Assembly (NCBI GenBank): GCA_025360985.1
Contig: JANYBA010000032.1
Coordinates: 1-13,130 of the forward strand
Direction: 5' to 3'
Origin: Gammaproteobacteria bacterium
Lineage (GTDB): Bacteria; Pseudomonadota; Gammaproteobacteria; Xanthomonadales; Xanthomonadaceae
Length of the DNA stretch: 13,130 bases
The first letter of the stretch is position 1. Each line of letters begins with the position of its first letter. The translations under genes were made by a program, and so were the position numbers. Of the stretch, positions 8,201 through 13,130 are shown piece by piece. Under the pieces are notes generated by a model. It did not search any database and was not told where the DNA came from. It was given only the letters and a program-made list of their open reading frames with translations.

Positions 8201-8829
8201 TCAATGCGCACCTGCCCGAGGGCGCGGTCCTGGCGCGCTTGCCGCGCGCGGCGGTGGCGCCGGAGCTGGAATTCCACCTCGCTTTCCATCCGGTGGCGAT
8301 GCCGGAGCTGATCGCGACCCTGCACGCCCACGGCATCGTCGCCGACCGCCACGCTTTTGGCCTGCGCCGGCGCATCGAGGGCCTGCTCACAGGATTCATC
8401 GACCTCGTCTACGAGCACGCGGGCCGCTACTACGTCCTCGACTACAAATCGAACTTGCTGCCCGACTACGCGCCGGCGACGTTGGCGCGCTCGGTGCGCG
8501 ACAGCGAATACGACCTGCAGTACACGCTCTACACCCTGGCCCTGCACCGTTGGCTGCGCTTCCGGCTCGGCGCCGACTACGACTATGACTCACACATGGG
8601 CGGCGTCCGTTACCTGTACTGCCGTGGTCTGGAGGTCGAAGGCGAAGGCATCCATGCGTTGACGCTGCCGCGGAACTTGATCGAGTCGCTAGACGAGTTG
8701 CTGGCGCCGGCCGCGGGACTGTTGGCGCCTGCGGGTCCGATTGCGCCTGCGCCTTCCCCCGAATCGGCTCACCAGCGGTCATTCGCCGATTCAGGGGAAG
8801 GCTACGGCGCGAAAGGTAGAAGCACGTGA
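5221..8829 (+). CDS. recB: RecB, 3'-5' helicase and nuclease subunit of RecBCD
   Basis: 1202 residues (E. coli 1180). SF1A helicase motifs: Walker A ASAGTGKT (24-31), VTFTEAATAELRQRLR (55-70), YTIHGFC (127-133), Walker B LVDEFQDTD with Asp378/Glu379, GDPKQAIYRFRGGD from 409, HNFRS (441-445), LTLHKSKGLEF (733-743), LLYVGLTRAR (802-811). Nuclease domain: His937 in FGNALH, Asp1061, Asp1074 and Lys1076 in LDYK, and EYDLQY (1096-1101). The Asp-Asp-Lys spacing equals that of E. coli D1067/D1080/K1082, so Mg-dependent cleavage should be intact. The frame is open upstream of 5221, but this ATG gives the conserved N-terminus and lies inside the recC end (8-bp overlap). Odd: after LDELLAP (about 1157-1163) there is a tail of about 39 residues, largely encoded by an inverted repeat (8751-8802) and rich in codons such as TCA, CCT and AGA. 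The stop overlaps the recD GTG. Confidence 0.97.
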   Translation: MTERAALDDLGLALPLNGVQWIEASAGTGKTFVVATLYTRLVIEAGLSVSSVLAVTFTEAATAELRQRLRARLSLALALAEGRASVESPESRVTTPLVATAIEREGLLPLQRRLRLAVEAMDLAPIYTIHGFCRRALADHALEAGQPLVVRAMVENERLLREEVATDFWRQCGTDAVRTATLLSLWKSPVELAHSLRELLAIDALLPEAAGRSEDYGAALKKLADVARAQADAAWQAIEAAVASGAMHGNKFRKATVAARWQLLRDWLAGDAIGAPDPDIAYFATSSLSEKTKDGRDAPVSPLFDAIEDWVLAEKQGRIALVHEARAFARQRLDALKRERGLIGYDDMIRGVADALAGATGAAFAARLREQYRVALVDEFQDTDQRQWSIFRELFVATGDPDRALFLIGDPKQAIYRFRGGDVFTYLDARASADRCHALDHNFRSRPLALAAVATLFGGANPFAQAGIAFQPVLPGGRVSDDDLQIDGQALPALGFEHLSGLADVSIEEARDAATTACATRIHALLAAGLAGRGQRRDRAGKFGPLAPGDIAVLVPKHRDGERIRAALSAVGIPCVAAGRCSLYETDEAGELRVLLHALVNPADDRRLRAALAMPLLGATAADLRALDGDEATHRRWQDRCQAWRGQCERHGVLALVGTLCADNAPRLLGLLDGERRLTNLLQLAEELQASRAARLGPTALLDELDHRILAADNENDGELLRLESDAQRVKILTLHKSKGLEFELVFLPYAATGGTGGNNQDKLKLARYHDGAQRVAELFAAKDSLAISEEAKEERAEGLRLLYVGLTRARLATWVCWGATKQAAKSPLAHLLHSASDALDDATVAADLARLASPAIAVAAAATEMPTQRLSFAPAEATPPARIALRSFDRDWGVTSFSQLAREDDGAVVSGAHDEPEPIAVATSRFSGARFGNALHAALEATDFSAWRDFSGELPPTGEYEHLASALRGQGYASEADQLEGVPLLTRLLAATLNAHLPEGAVLARLPRAAVAPELEFHLAFHPVAMPELIATLHAHGIVADRHAFGLRRRIEGLLTGFIDLVYEHAGRYYVLDYKSNLLPDYAPATLARSVRDSEYDLQYTLYTLALHRWLRFRLGADYDYDSHMGGVRYLYCRGLEVEGEGIHALTLPRNLIESLDELLAPAAGLLAPAGPIAPAPSPESAHQRSFADSGEGYGAKGRST
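8751..8802. repeat. Long imperfect palindrome inside the 3' end of recB (REP-like candidate)
   Basis: Left arm 8751-8768 (GCCTTCCCCCGAATCGGC) and right arm 8785-8802 (GCCGATTCAGGGGAAGGC) are inverted copies, 17 of 18 positions pairing; the one mismatch is C8760 against A8793. The loop is 16 nt, with a possible further ACC/GGT 3-bp pairing inside (8771-8773 with 8777-8779). It encodes RecB residues about 1177-1194 and ends 24 bp before the recD GTG. No T-run follows. I find no second copy in the window. The size and form resemble dispersed palindromic elements of gammaproteobacteria, but it does not match a repeat family I can name. Confidence 0.85.
8813..8816 (+). promoter_or_regulatory. Ribosome binding site of recD
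   Basis: AAGG, within AAAGGT at 8812-8817, stands 9 nt before the GTG at 8826. It supports the GTG as the recD start. It begins 10 nt after the right arm of the palindrome, so a folded hairpin would sit directly beside the initiating ribosome. Confidence 0.55.
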
Positions 8830-10394
8830 GCCTGCTCGTCGAACTCCAACGCGGCGGTTGGTTGCGCGCAGTCGACCACGCCCTGGCGCAGACCTTGTTG
8901 CGCTTGCGGCCGGAAACGCCGGACGACGTGCTCGCCGCGATCGCGCTGGCCAGCCGCGCGGTCGCCGAGGGCCACAGCCAATTGCGGCTCGGGCAGGTTG
9001 GCGAATTGCTCGCCGACATCCTGCCCGACCGCGAGCCCCCGTCCTTGCCGGCGCTATCTGACTGGCTCGAATGGCTGCGCGCCTCGCCGTGGATCGAAGA
9101 AGGACAAGTCGCGCTGCTGGAAAGCGAGGCCTTGTCGCTGCGTCGCTACTGGCGCCACGAAACGCGACTGGCGGCGGCGATACTTTCGCGACTCGATGGC
9201 GGCGAACGACCGCGCCTGCAACTGTTGGTCGGCGGGCCCGGCACCGGCAAGACCACGCGCGCCGCCCGGATGATCGCGGAGTTGTCGGAAAAATCTTCCG
9301 TGCCCTTGCGCGTTGCCCTCGCCGCGCCGACGGGCAAGGCGGCGAGTCGCCTGGGCGAAGTGGTGAATGCGCAGTTGCCGGCGCTCGCGCAACCGATCCA
9401 GGCGAGCACCCTGCATCGCCTGCTCGGCTGGCCGGCCGGCGACGAGCTGGCGCCCCTGCCGTTCGATCTCGTCGTGGTCGATGAAGCCTCGATGATCGAC
9501 CTGGCGATGATGGCGCGCCTGCTCGCGGCGGTCGCGCCCGAGGCTTGCCTGGTATTGATCGGCGATCGCGACCAGCTGCCTTCGGTGGAGACCGGCGACG
9601 TGCTCGCCGCGCTTTGCGATGCCGCCGAGCGCAATCCGCGGCTGGCGGCGCGTCGTCTGCAGCTGAGTACCGTGCATCGGCAGGACGCTGGCAACGAGGT
9701 CATGGCGCTGGCCGGATGGGTCCGGGCTGGCGACGCCGATGCGGCGCTGGCGCGCTTGCGCGGCGAGGGCTTCGCCGGCGTGCGCTGGCCGGACGCCAGC
9801 GATGGCGAACTTTCCGCCGCCTGCCTCGAGCTCGCCCTGCCCGCGTATCGCGCGGCGCAAGCCGCGGCCTCGCCGGCCGAGGCGCTGGCACTGGCGGCGC
9901 GTTTCCGCGTCCTGACGGCGGTGCGCGAAGGCCCGGCCGGCAGCCGAACGCTCAATACGATCATCGCGGCCGCGCTCGATCCGCTGCGTCGGGGCGATGG
10001 CATGTTCCGGGGCCGCCTGATATTGGTGACCGAGAACAGTCCGCGCCACGGGCTGTACAACGGCGACGTCGGCATCGCCTGGCCCGACGAAATCGGCGAG
10101 GCCCGCGTCTGGTTCGACGGTAGCGATGGCCTGCGCGCCTGGTTGCCTTCGGCCCTGCCGGCACACGAATCGGCGTTCGCGCTGACCGTGCACAAGGCGC
10201 AGGGCTCGGAATTCGATCGCGTCTTGCTGGCCCTGCCCGAGCGCGGCGCGCGCGTGCTCTCGCGCGAACTGCTCTATACCGGCCTGACCCGCTGTCGCCG
10301 CGAAGTCACGCTCTGGGCCAACGAAGCGGCGCTGCGCCAGGCCATCGGCAAACGCGCGCAGCGCTGGAGCGGATTGGCCGAGCGTTTACGCTGA
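8826..10394 (+). CDS. recD: RecD, 5'-3' helicase subunit of RecBCD
   Basis: 522 residues starting at GTG, which overlaps the recB stop (GTGA, 8826-8829). Seen: an N-terminal helical domain containing EGHSQLRL, as in E. coli RecD; Walker A GGPGTGKT (136-143); Walker B VVVDEAS with Asp219/Glu220; GDRDQLPSV (246-254); LSTVHRQ, the arginine-bearing motif; VHKAQGSEF from about 455, and LLYTGLTR ending at Arg489. These are the SF1B helicase motifs in order. Known of the family: RecD drives the complex along the 5'-ended strand and controls the switch at Chi. It is compact compared with E. coli RecD (608): about 35 residues shorter before Walker A, and the segment between GDRDQL and the next motif is also shorter. 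Last gene of the recCBD cluster; only 7 bp separate its stop from the end of the convergent gene. Confidence 0.96.
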   Translation: MSLLVELQRGGWLRAVDHALAQTLLRLRPETPDDVLAAIALASRAVAEGHSQLRLGQVGELLADILPDREPPSLPALSDWLEWLRASPWIEEGQVALLESEALSLRRYWRHETRLAAAILSRLDGGERPRLQLLVGGPGTGKTTRAARMIAELSEKSSVPLRVALAAPTGKAASRLGEVVNAQLPALAQPIQASTLHRLLGWPAGDELAPLPFDLVVVDEASMIDLAMMARLLAAVAPEACLVLIGDRDQLPSVETGDVLAALCDAAERNPRLAARRLQLSTVHRQDAGNEVMALAGWVRAGDADAALARLRGEGFAGVRWPDASDGELSAACLELALPAYRAAQAAASPAEALALAARFRVLTAVREGPAGSRTLNTIIAAALDPLRRGDGMFRGRLILVTENSPRHGLYNGDVGIAWPDEIGEARVWFDGSDGLRAWLPSALPAHESAFALTVHKAQGSEFDRVLLALPERGARVLSRELLYTGLTRCRREVTLWANEAALRQAIGKRAQRWSGLAERLR

Positions 10395-10401
10395 ACGTCG
10401 G

Positions 10402-10764
10402 TTAGTTGGCTTTCGGCGTTGCCGCCGCGCGCATCGTTTCGGCGACGATGGCGGACACCTGGGCGGTCGTCAGCGCCCGGATCTGCGCGTTCGCGGCAAT
10501 CACGGGCTTCCGGTTGCCATCGCCTTCGCCCTGCACCTGGTACTTGCCGTTCCAGCGGTGCAGAAAAAAATAATACGGCTCCGCCGGGCTGCCCGGCGCG
10601 GCGATGAAGACGAGCGAACTGCGATCGCGGCAACTGTAGGCCAGCCATTCCGTGTTGCCGAGCGCCTTGGTCACGGGTCCGACATCGCACTGGAGAGTCG
10701 GTTCGTCAGCCAGGCAGGGGTTGGCAAACAAGGACAGATACAGGAAGAGCGCGAGTCGTTTCAT
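10402..10764 (-). CDS. Small secreted protein of unknown function
   Basis: 120 residues, not recognised. The frame continues upstream to 12108, but the ATG at 10762-10764 is preferred because it gives a clear Sec signal peptide, MKRLALFLYLSLFANPCLA, with predicted cleavage after residue 19 before DEP. There is no proper lipobox, so a soluble periplasmic protein is more likely than a lipoprotein. The mature part has two cysteines (26 and 45) that could form a disulfide, an aromatic patch PYYFFLHRWNGKY (63-75) and a C-terminal helix-like region ending AAATPKAN. The codons for YYFF contain a run of seven T on the coding strand (10570-10564), unusual in this GC-rich DNA. It converges on recD with a 7-bp gap and diverges from the methyltransferase-like gene. 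A real gene is likely from the signal peptide and the fitting promoter; function unknown. Confidence 0.75.
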   Translation of the reverse strand: MKRLALFLYLSLFANPCLADEPTLQCDVGPVTKALGNTEWLAYSCRDRSSLVFIAAPGSPAEPYYFFLHRWNGKYQVQGEGDGNRKPVIAANAQIRALTTAQVSAIVAETMRAAATPKAN

Positions 10765-10794
10765 TGGCTTGCTGCCATCGGCTGGAACGGGACC

Positions 10795-10823
10795 ACAATA
10801 CGGCCGACGACGACTCGCGACAA
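10795..10823 (-). promoter_or_regulatory. Predicted promoter of the small secreted protein gene
   Basis: Minus strand: TTGTCG (10823-10818), a 17-bp spacer, TATTGT (10800-10795). Each hexamer matches 4 of 6 consensus sigma-70 positions and spacing is ideal. A start near 10788 gives a leader of about 24 nt. Confidence 0.4.
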
Positions 10824-10829
10824 GCAAGG

Positions 10830-10858
10830 TTGGCGCGGCGTTCGTCGCGGAGTAGTCT
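10830..10858 (+). promoter_or_regulatory. Predicted promoter of the methyltransferase-amidohydrolase pair
   Basis: Plus strand: TTGGCG (10830-10835), a 17-bp spacer, TAGTCT (10853-10858). The -35 matches 4 of 6 consensus positions and the -10 only about 3, so this is tentative. A start near 10865 would leave a leader of about 20 nt, enough for the AGGAG site at 10873. Confidence 0.3.
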
Positions 10859-10872
10859 GGAACGCCCGCGCC

Positions 10873-10877
10873 AGGAG
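10873..10877 (+). promoter_or_regulatory. Strong ribosome binding site (AGGAG)
   Basis: AGGAG stands 7 nt before the ATG at 10885 and fixes that start. It is the clearest Shine-Dalgarno in the window. Confidence 0.8.
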
Positions 10878-10884
10878 ATGAGCC

Positions 10885-11679
10885 ATGAACCGCCGAATCT
10901 GCGTTGCTTTCCTGGCCAGCACGCTGCTGATTGCCGCCGCCCACGCCGCGTCGGTCGCGGCGCCCGATGCGACGACGGCGCTGTTGCAGAAGGCCGTTGC
11001 CGGCGACTGGCGCTCGCCGGCGCACAAGGCCCGCGACCCGTACCGGCATCCGGTCGAGACCCTGCAATTCTTCGGCCTCAAGGCCAACATGACCGTGATC
11101 GAATTGCAGCCGGGTGGCGGCTGGTTCACCGAAATCCTCGCGCCGGTGCTGCATGACCACGGCCATCTGCTGGAAGCATCGGGGCCGAAGTTCGCGGAGA
11201 AGATCAAGGCCAATCCGGCCGTGTTCGGACGCATCGGCCCGCTCATCCCGTTCGACCCACCCAAGCAGGTTCGCCTGGGTGCCAACAATTCCGTCGACAT
11301 GGTGGTGAGCTTCCGCAACGCCCACGACTGGATGATGGACAGCCCGGCCACCGCCGACGCGGTGTTCAAGGCGGTGTTCGACGTGCTCAAGCACGGCGGC
11401 GTGTTCGGCTTCGAGGAGCACCGCGCCAAGCCCTTCGCCGATGCCAATGAGAGCGCGACCGCCCTGCACCGCTTCCCCGAGGACTACATCATCGCGATGG
11501 CACTCAAGACCGGTTTCCGCATCGCCGGCGTTTCCGAGATCAACGCCAATCCCAAGGACCCGCAAGACGTCAACGTGCACCGGCTGCTGCCCGACCTGTC
11601 CGGACCCGACAGCGAGCACGAGGCCATGAAGGCCATCGGCGAATCGGATCGGATGACGATGCGGTTCGTGAAACCCTGA
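10885..11679 (+). CDS. Exported class I methyltransferase-like protein, COG4798-type
   Basis: 264 residues with a Sec signal peptide: positive MNRR, a hydrophobic core at about 6-19 and a likely cleavage after AHA at 19-21. Next comes SPAHKARDPYRHPVETLQFFGLKANMTVIEL, typical of this group, then the SAM-binding loop motif ELQPGGGWFTE (73-83), a basic helix around 101-110, and the group-typical VVSFRNAHDWM (140-150). A beta-strand GGVFGFEEHR (171-180) and a segment with RFPEDYIIAMALKTGF follow. Family knowledge: members are annotated as predicted methyltransferases, often with a signal peptide, and substrate and activity are undetermined. Export is puzzling because SAM is cytoplasmic; the fold may have another use, or the signal may not be cleaved. 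The following amidohydrolase starts 9 bp after the stop, so they probably form an operon. Confidence 0.85.
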   Translation: MNRRICVAFLASTLLIAAAHAASVAAPDATTALLQKAVAGDWRSPAHKARDPYRHPVETLQFFGLKANMTVIELQPGGGWFTEILAPVLHDHGHLLEASGPKFAEKIKANPAVFGRIGPLIPFDPPKQVRLGANNSVDMVVSFRNAHDWMMDSPATADAVFKAVFDVLKHGGVFGFEEHRAKPFADANESATALHRFPEDYIIAMALKTGFRIAGVSEINANPKDPQDVNVHRLLPDLSGPDSEHEAMKAIGESDRMTMRFVKP

Positions 11680-11688
11680 GTTGATGCA

Positions 11689-13130
11689 GTGGAACTGTTG
11701 AAGCGCGAGACGGCGGTCGCCGCGGTCGTTCTGCTCGCGTTGGCGGCGTGGCTCGGTGCAGCCCAGGCGGTAACCCTGCCGTCGAAACAGACGATCGCCA
11801 TCACCGGCGTGACGATCATCGACGTCGACCGCGGGCGCTCGCTCGGACCACGCACGGTGCTGGTGGCGGACGGAAGGATCGTCGCCATCGGCGATCCGCG
11901 GCGATTGCAGATCCCCGACCACGCCCGCCGCGTCGACGGCCACGGCCGCTTCCTGATTCCGGGCCTGGTCGACATGCACGTGCACCTGTTCAACCTGTCG
12001 TCGCACCGGCCGGCGAACGACTGGACCTTCCCGCTGTTCGTTGCCAACGGGGTGACCGGCGTGCGCGAAATGCGCGCGGACGCGGAGTCCCTGGCCTTGA
12101 CGCGGCAATGGCGCAAGGACGTGGAGGAAGGTCGCCTGGTCGCGCCGCGCATCCTCGCCGACGGTATCGCCGTGTACGGCCGTTCACCGGACGACGCCGC
12201 CCGCCAGGTCGATGCCGCCGCCGATGCCGGCGCCGACTTCATCAAGGTCTTCTCCGAAATCCCGGAATCGAACTGGCGCGCCGTGCTCGCCGAAGCGAAG
12301 GCGCGATCGCTGCCGGTGGCCGGGCACGTGCCGGCCGGCGCGCCGCTGCTGGTGGCGGCGGAAGCGGGCCAGCGCAGCAGCGAGCATCTGTTCCAGGCCT
12401 ACGAGGCCTGCTCCACGGTGGAGAGCCAATTGCTCGTCGAACGCCGCGACCTGGCCGGCGATGCGCTGACGGAACGGCGCGACGCGCAGGAAGCGCAGGC
12501 GCTCGCGGCCTTCGATCCCGGCATCTGCCGCCGCGTCGCCAGGAAACTCGCCGCCACCGGGCAATTCCAGGATCCCACCCTGGTGCTCGCCAATGAAGAC
12601 ACTCTCGCCGCCAGTGGATCGCCGGAAACCGATCCGCGCTGGCGCCTGTTGCGCGCCGACGAGCATCCACGCTGGCAGGGATTTCTTTCCGGCTACACGA
12701 AGGCCGATGCGCAGCTCGCGGCGAAACGCTGGCCGGTCGCCCGCCGCATCGTCGGGATCCTGCACCACGCCGGCGTGCCGATCCTGGTCGGCACCGACAC
12801 ACCCATGCCCGGCGTCTATCCGGGCTGGTCCGTGCACGAGGAAATGGCGATGCTGGTCGCGTCGGGATTGTCGCCGCGTGAAGCGCTGCGCTCGGCGACG
12901 CTGCTACCAGCCCGGTTCCTCGGCATTGATGCGGACGCGGGCTCGATCGCCGTCGGAAAGCGCGCTGATCTTGTCCTGCTCGACGCCGATCCCACGCGCG
13001 ACATCCGCAACAGCCAGCGCATCCGCGCGGTGGTACTCGATGGCGATCGAGCCCGCGTCCGCGTCAATGCCGAGGAACCGGGCTGGGAGCAGCGTCGCCG
13101 AACGCAAGGCTTCGCGCGGCGACAATCCCG
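11689..13130 (+). CDS. Exported metal-dependent amidohydrolase (open at right edge)
   Basis: 480 residues from a GTG at 11689-11691, with no stop before the window ends. The start is chosen because it gives a signal peptide: VELLKRE, a hydrophobic core at 9-23 and AQA cleavage near 27. An in-frame TGA at 11677 forbids a longer form; a TTG at 11698 is an alternative. Seen: GRFLIPGLVDMHVHL with metal ligands His97 and His99; FIKVF with Lys186, the candidate carboxylated bridging lysine; VAGHVP with His213; SSEHLF with His233; VGTDTP with Asp370; then LSPREALRSATLLPARFLG and VGKRADLVLLDADP, the usual C-terminal signature. The binuclear site is complete. Family knowledge: COG1228-type hydrolases include imidazolonepropionase and exported Xaa-Pro dipeptidase-like enzymes; the substrate here cannot be assigned. 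The length suggests the stop lies just beyond the window. It shares the frame of the methyltransferase-like gene, 9 bp downstream of it. Confidence 0.9.
   Translation, partial: MELLKRETAVAAVVLLALAAWLGAAQAVTLPSKQTIAITGVTIIDVDRGRSLGPRTVLVADGRIVAIGDPRRLQIPDHARRVDGHGRFLIPGLVDMHVHLFNLSSHRPANDWTFPLFVANGVTGVREMRADAESLALTRQWRKDVEEGRLVAPRILADGIAVYGRSPDDAARQVDAAADAGADFIKVFSEIPESNWRAVLAEAKARSLPVAGHVPAGAPLLVAAEAGQRSSEHLFQAYEACSTVESQLLVERRDLAGDALTERRDAQEAQALAAFDPGICRRVARKLAATGQFQDPTLVLANEDTLAASGSPETDPRWRLLRADEHPRWQGFLSGYTKADAQLAAKRWPVARRIVGILHHAGVPILVGTDTPMPGVYPGWSVHEEMAMLVASGLSPREALRSATLLPARFLGIDADAGSIAVGKRADLVLLDADPTRDIRNSQRIRAVVLDGDRARVRVNAEEPGWEQRRRTQGFARRQS

Noticed and set aside
6715..8547. 610-residue open frame on the minus strand opposite recB
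   Set aside because: It lies entirely antisense to recB coding for conserved helicase and nuclease motifs. Its composition (Arg, Gln, Ala, Val rich without motifs) is what GC-rich antisense frames give.
10381..10392. AGCG TTTA CGCT hairpin at the end of recD as a terminator
   Set aside because: The stem is only four base pairs with no T-run, too weak to support.
10402..12108. 568-residue minus-strand frame spanning several genes
   Set aside because: Only the last 120 residues (from ATG at 10764) look like a protein. The upstream part is antisense to the methyltransferase-like and amidohydrolase genes and crosses a promoter region.

Overview
The window is GC-rich and gene-dense. It looks like the chromosome of a gammaproteobacterium, most likely from the Xanthomonadales/Lysobacterales side. 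That placement is an inference from the gene set (zapE, a membrane-anchored cytochrome c5-like protein, a complete recC-recB-recD cluster) and from the base composition. No 16S or other marker is present to confirm it. I see no tRNA, rRNA, CRISPR array, insertion sequence or phage gene.

Left part (1-1841, minus strand): a membrane-anchored monohaem cytochrome c, a small alpha/beta hydrolase of the COG2945 type, and zapE, which runs off the left edge. The hydrolase and zapE overlap by an ATGA and are probably translationally coupled. A compact hairpin lies between the cytochrome and hydrolase genes.

Centre (1965-10394, plus strand): recC, recB and recD, the three subunits of the RecBCD helicase-nuclease (exonuclease V), joined by overlaps of 8 bp and 4 bp with no ptrA between recC and recB. 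All helicase and nuclease motifs expected in RecB and RecD are intact, so the complex should be active in double-strand break repair and in degrading linear foreign DNA. The divergent recC/cytochrome intergenic region holds a perfect 8-bp hairpin and a good minus-strand -10 box. The most unusual structure in the window is an 18-nt inverted repeat (17 of 18 paired, 16-nt loop) inside the last codons of recB, just before the recD ribosome binding site. It encodes much of a C-terminal RecB tail that has no counterpart in E. coli RecB and uses codons uncommon in the neighbouring genes.

Right part (10402-13130): a small secreted protein of unknown function on the minus strand, convergent with recD. 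Divergent from it are two plus-strand genes for exported enzymes: a class I methyltransferase-like protein with a signal peptide and an amidohydrolase with a complete binuclear metal site. The last reading frame is still open at the right edge.

I found no clearly new multi-gene system. The points most worth following are the palindromic element at the recB/recD junction and the paired exported methyltransferase-like protein and amidohydrolase.
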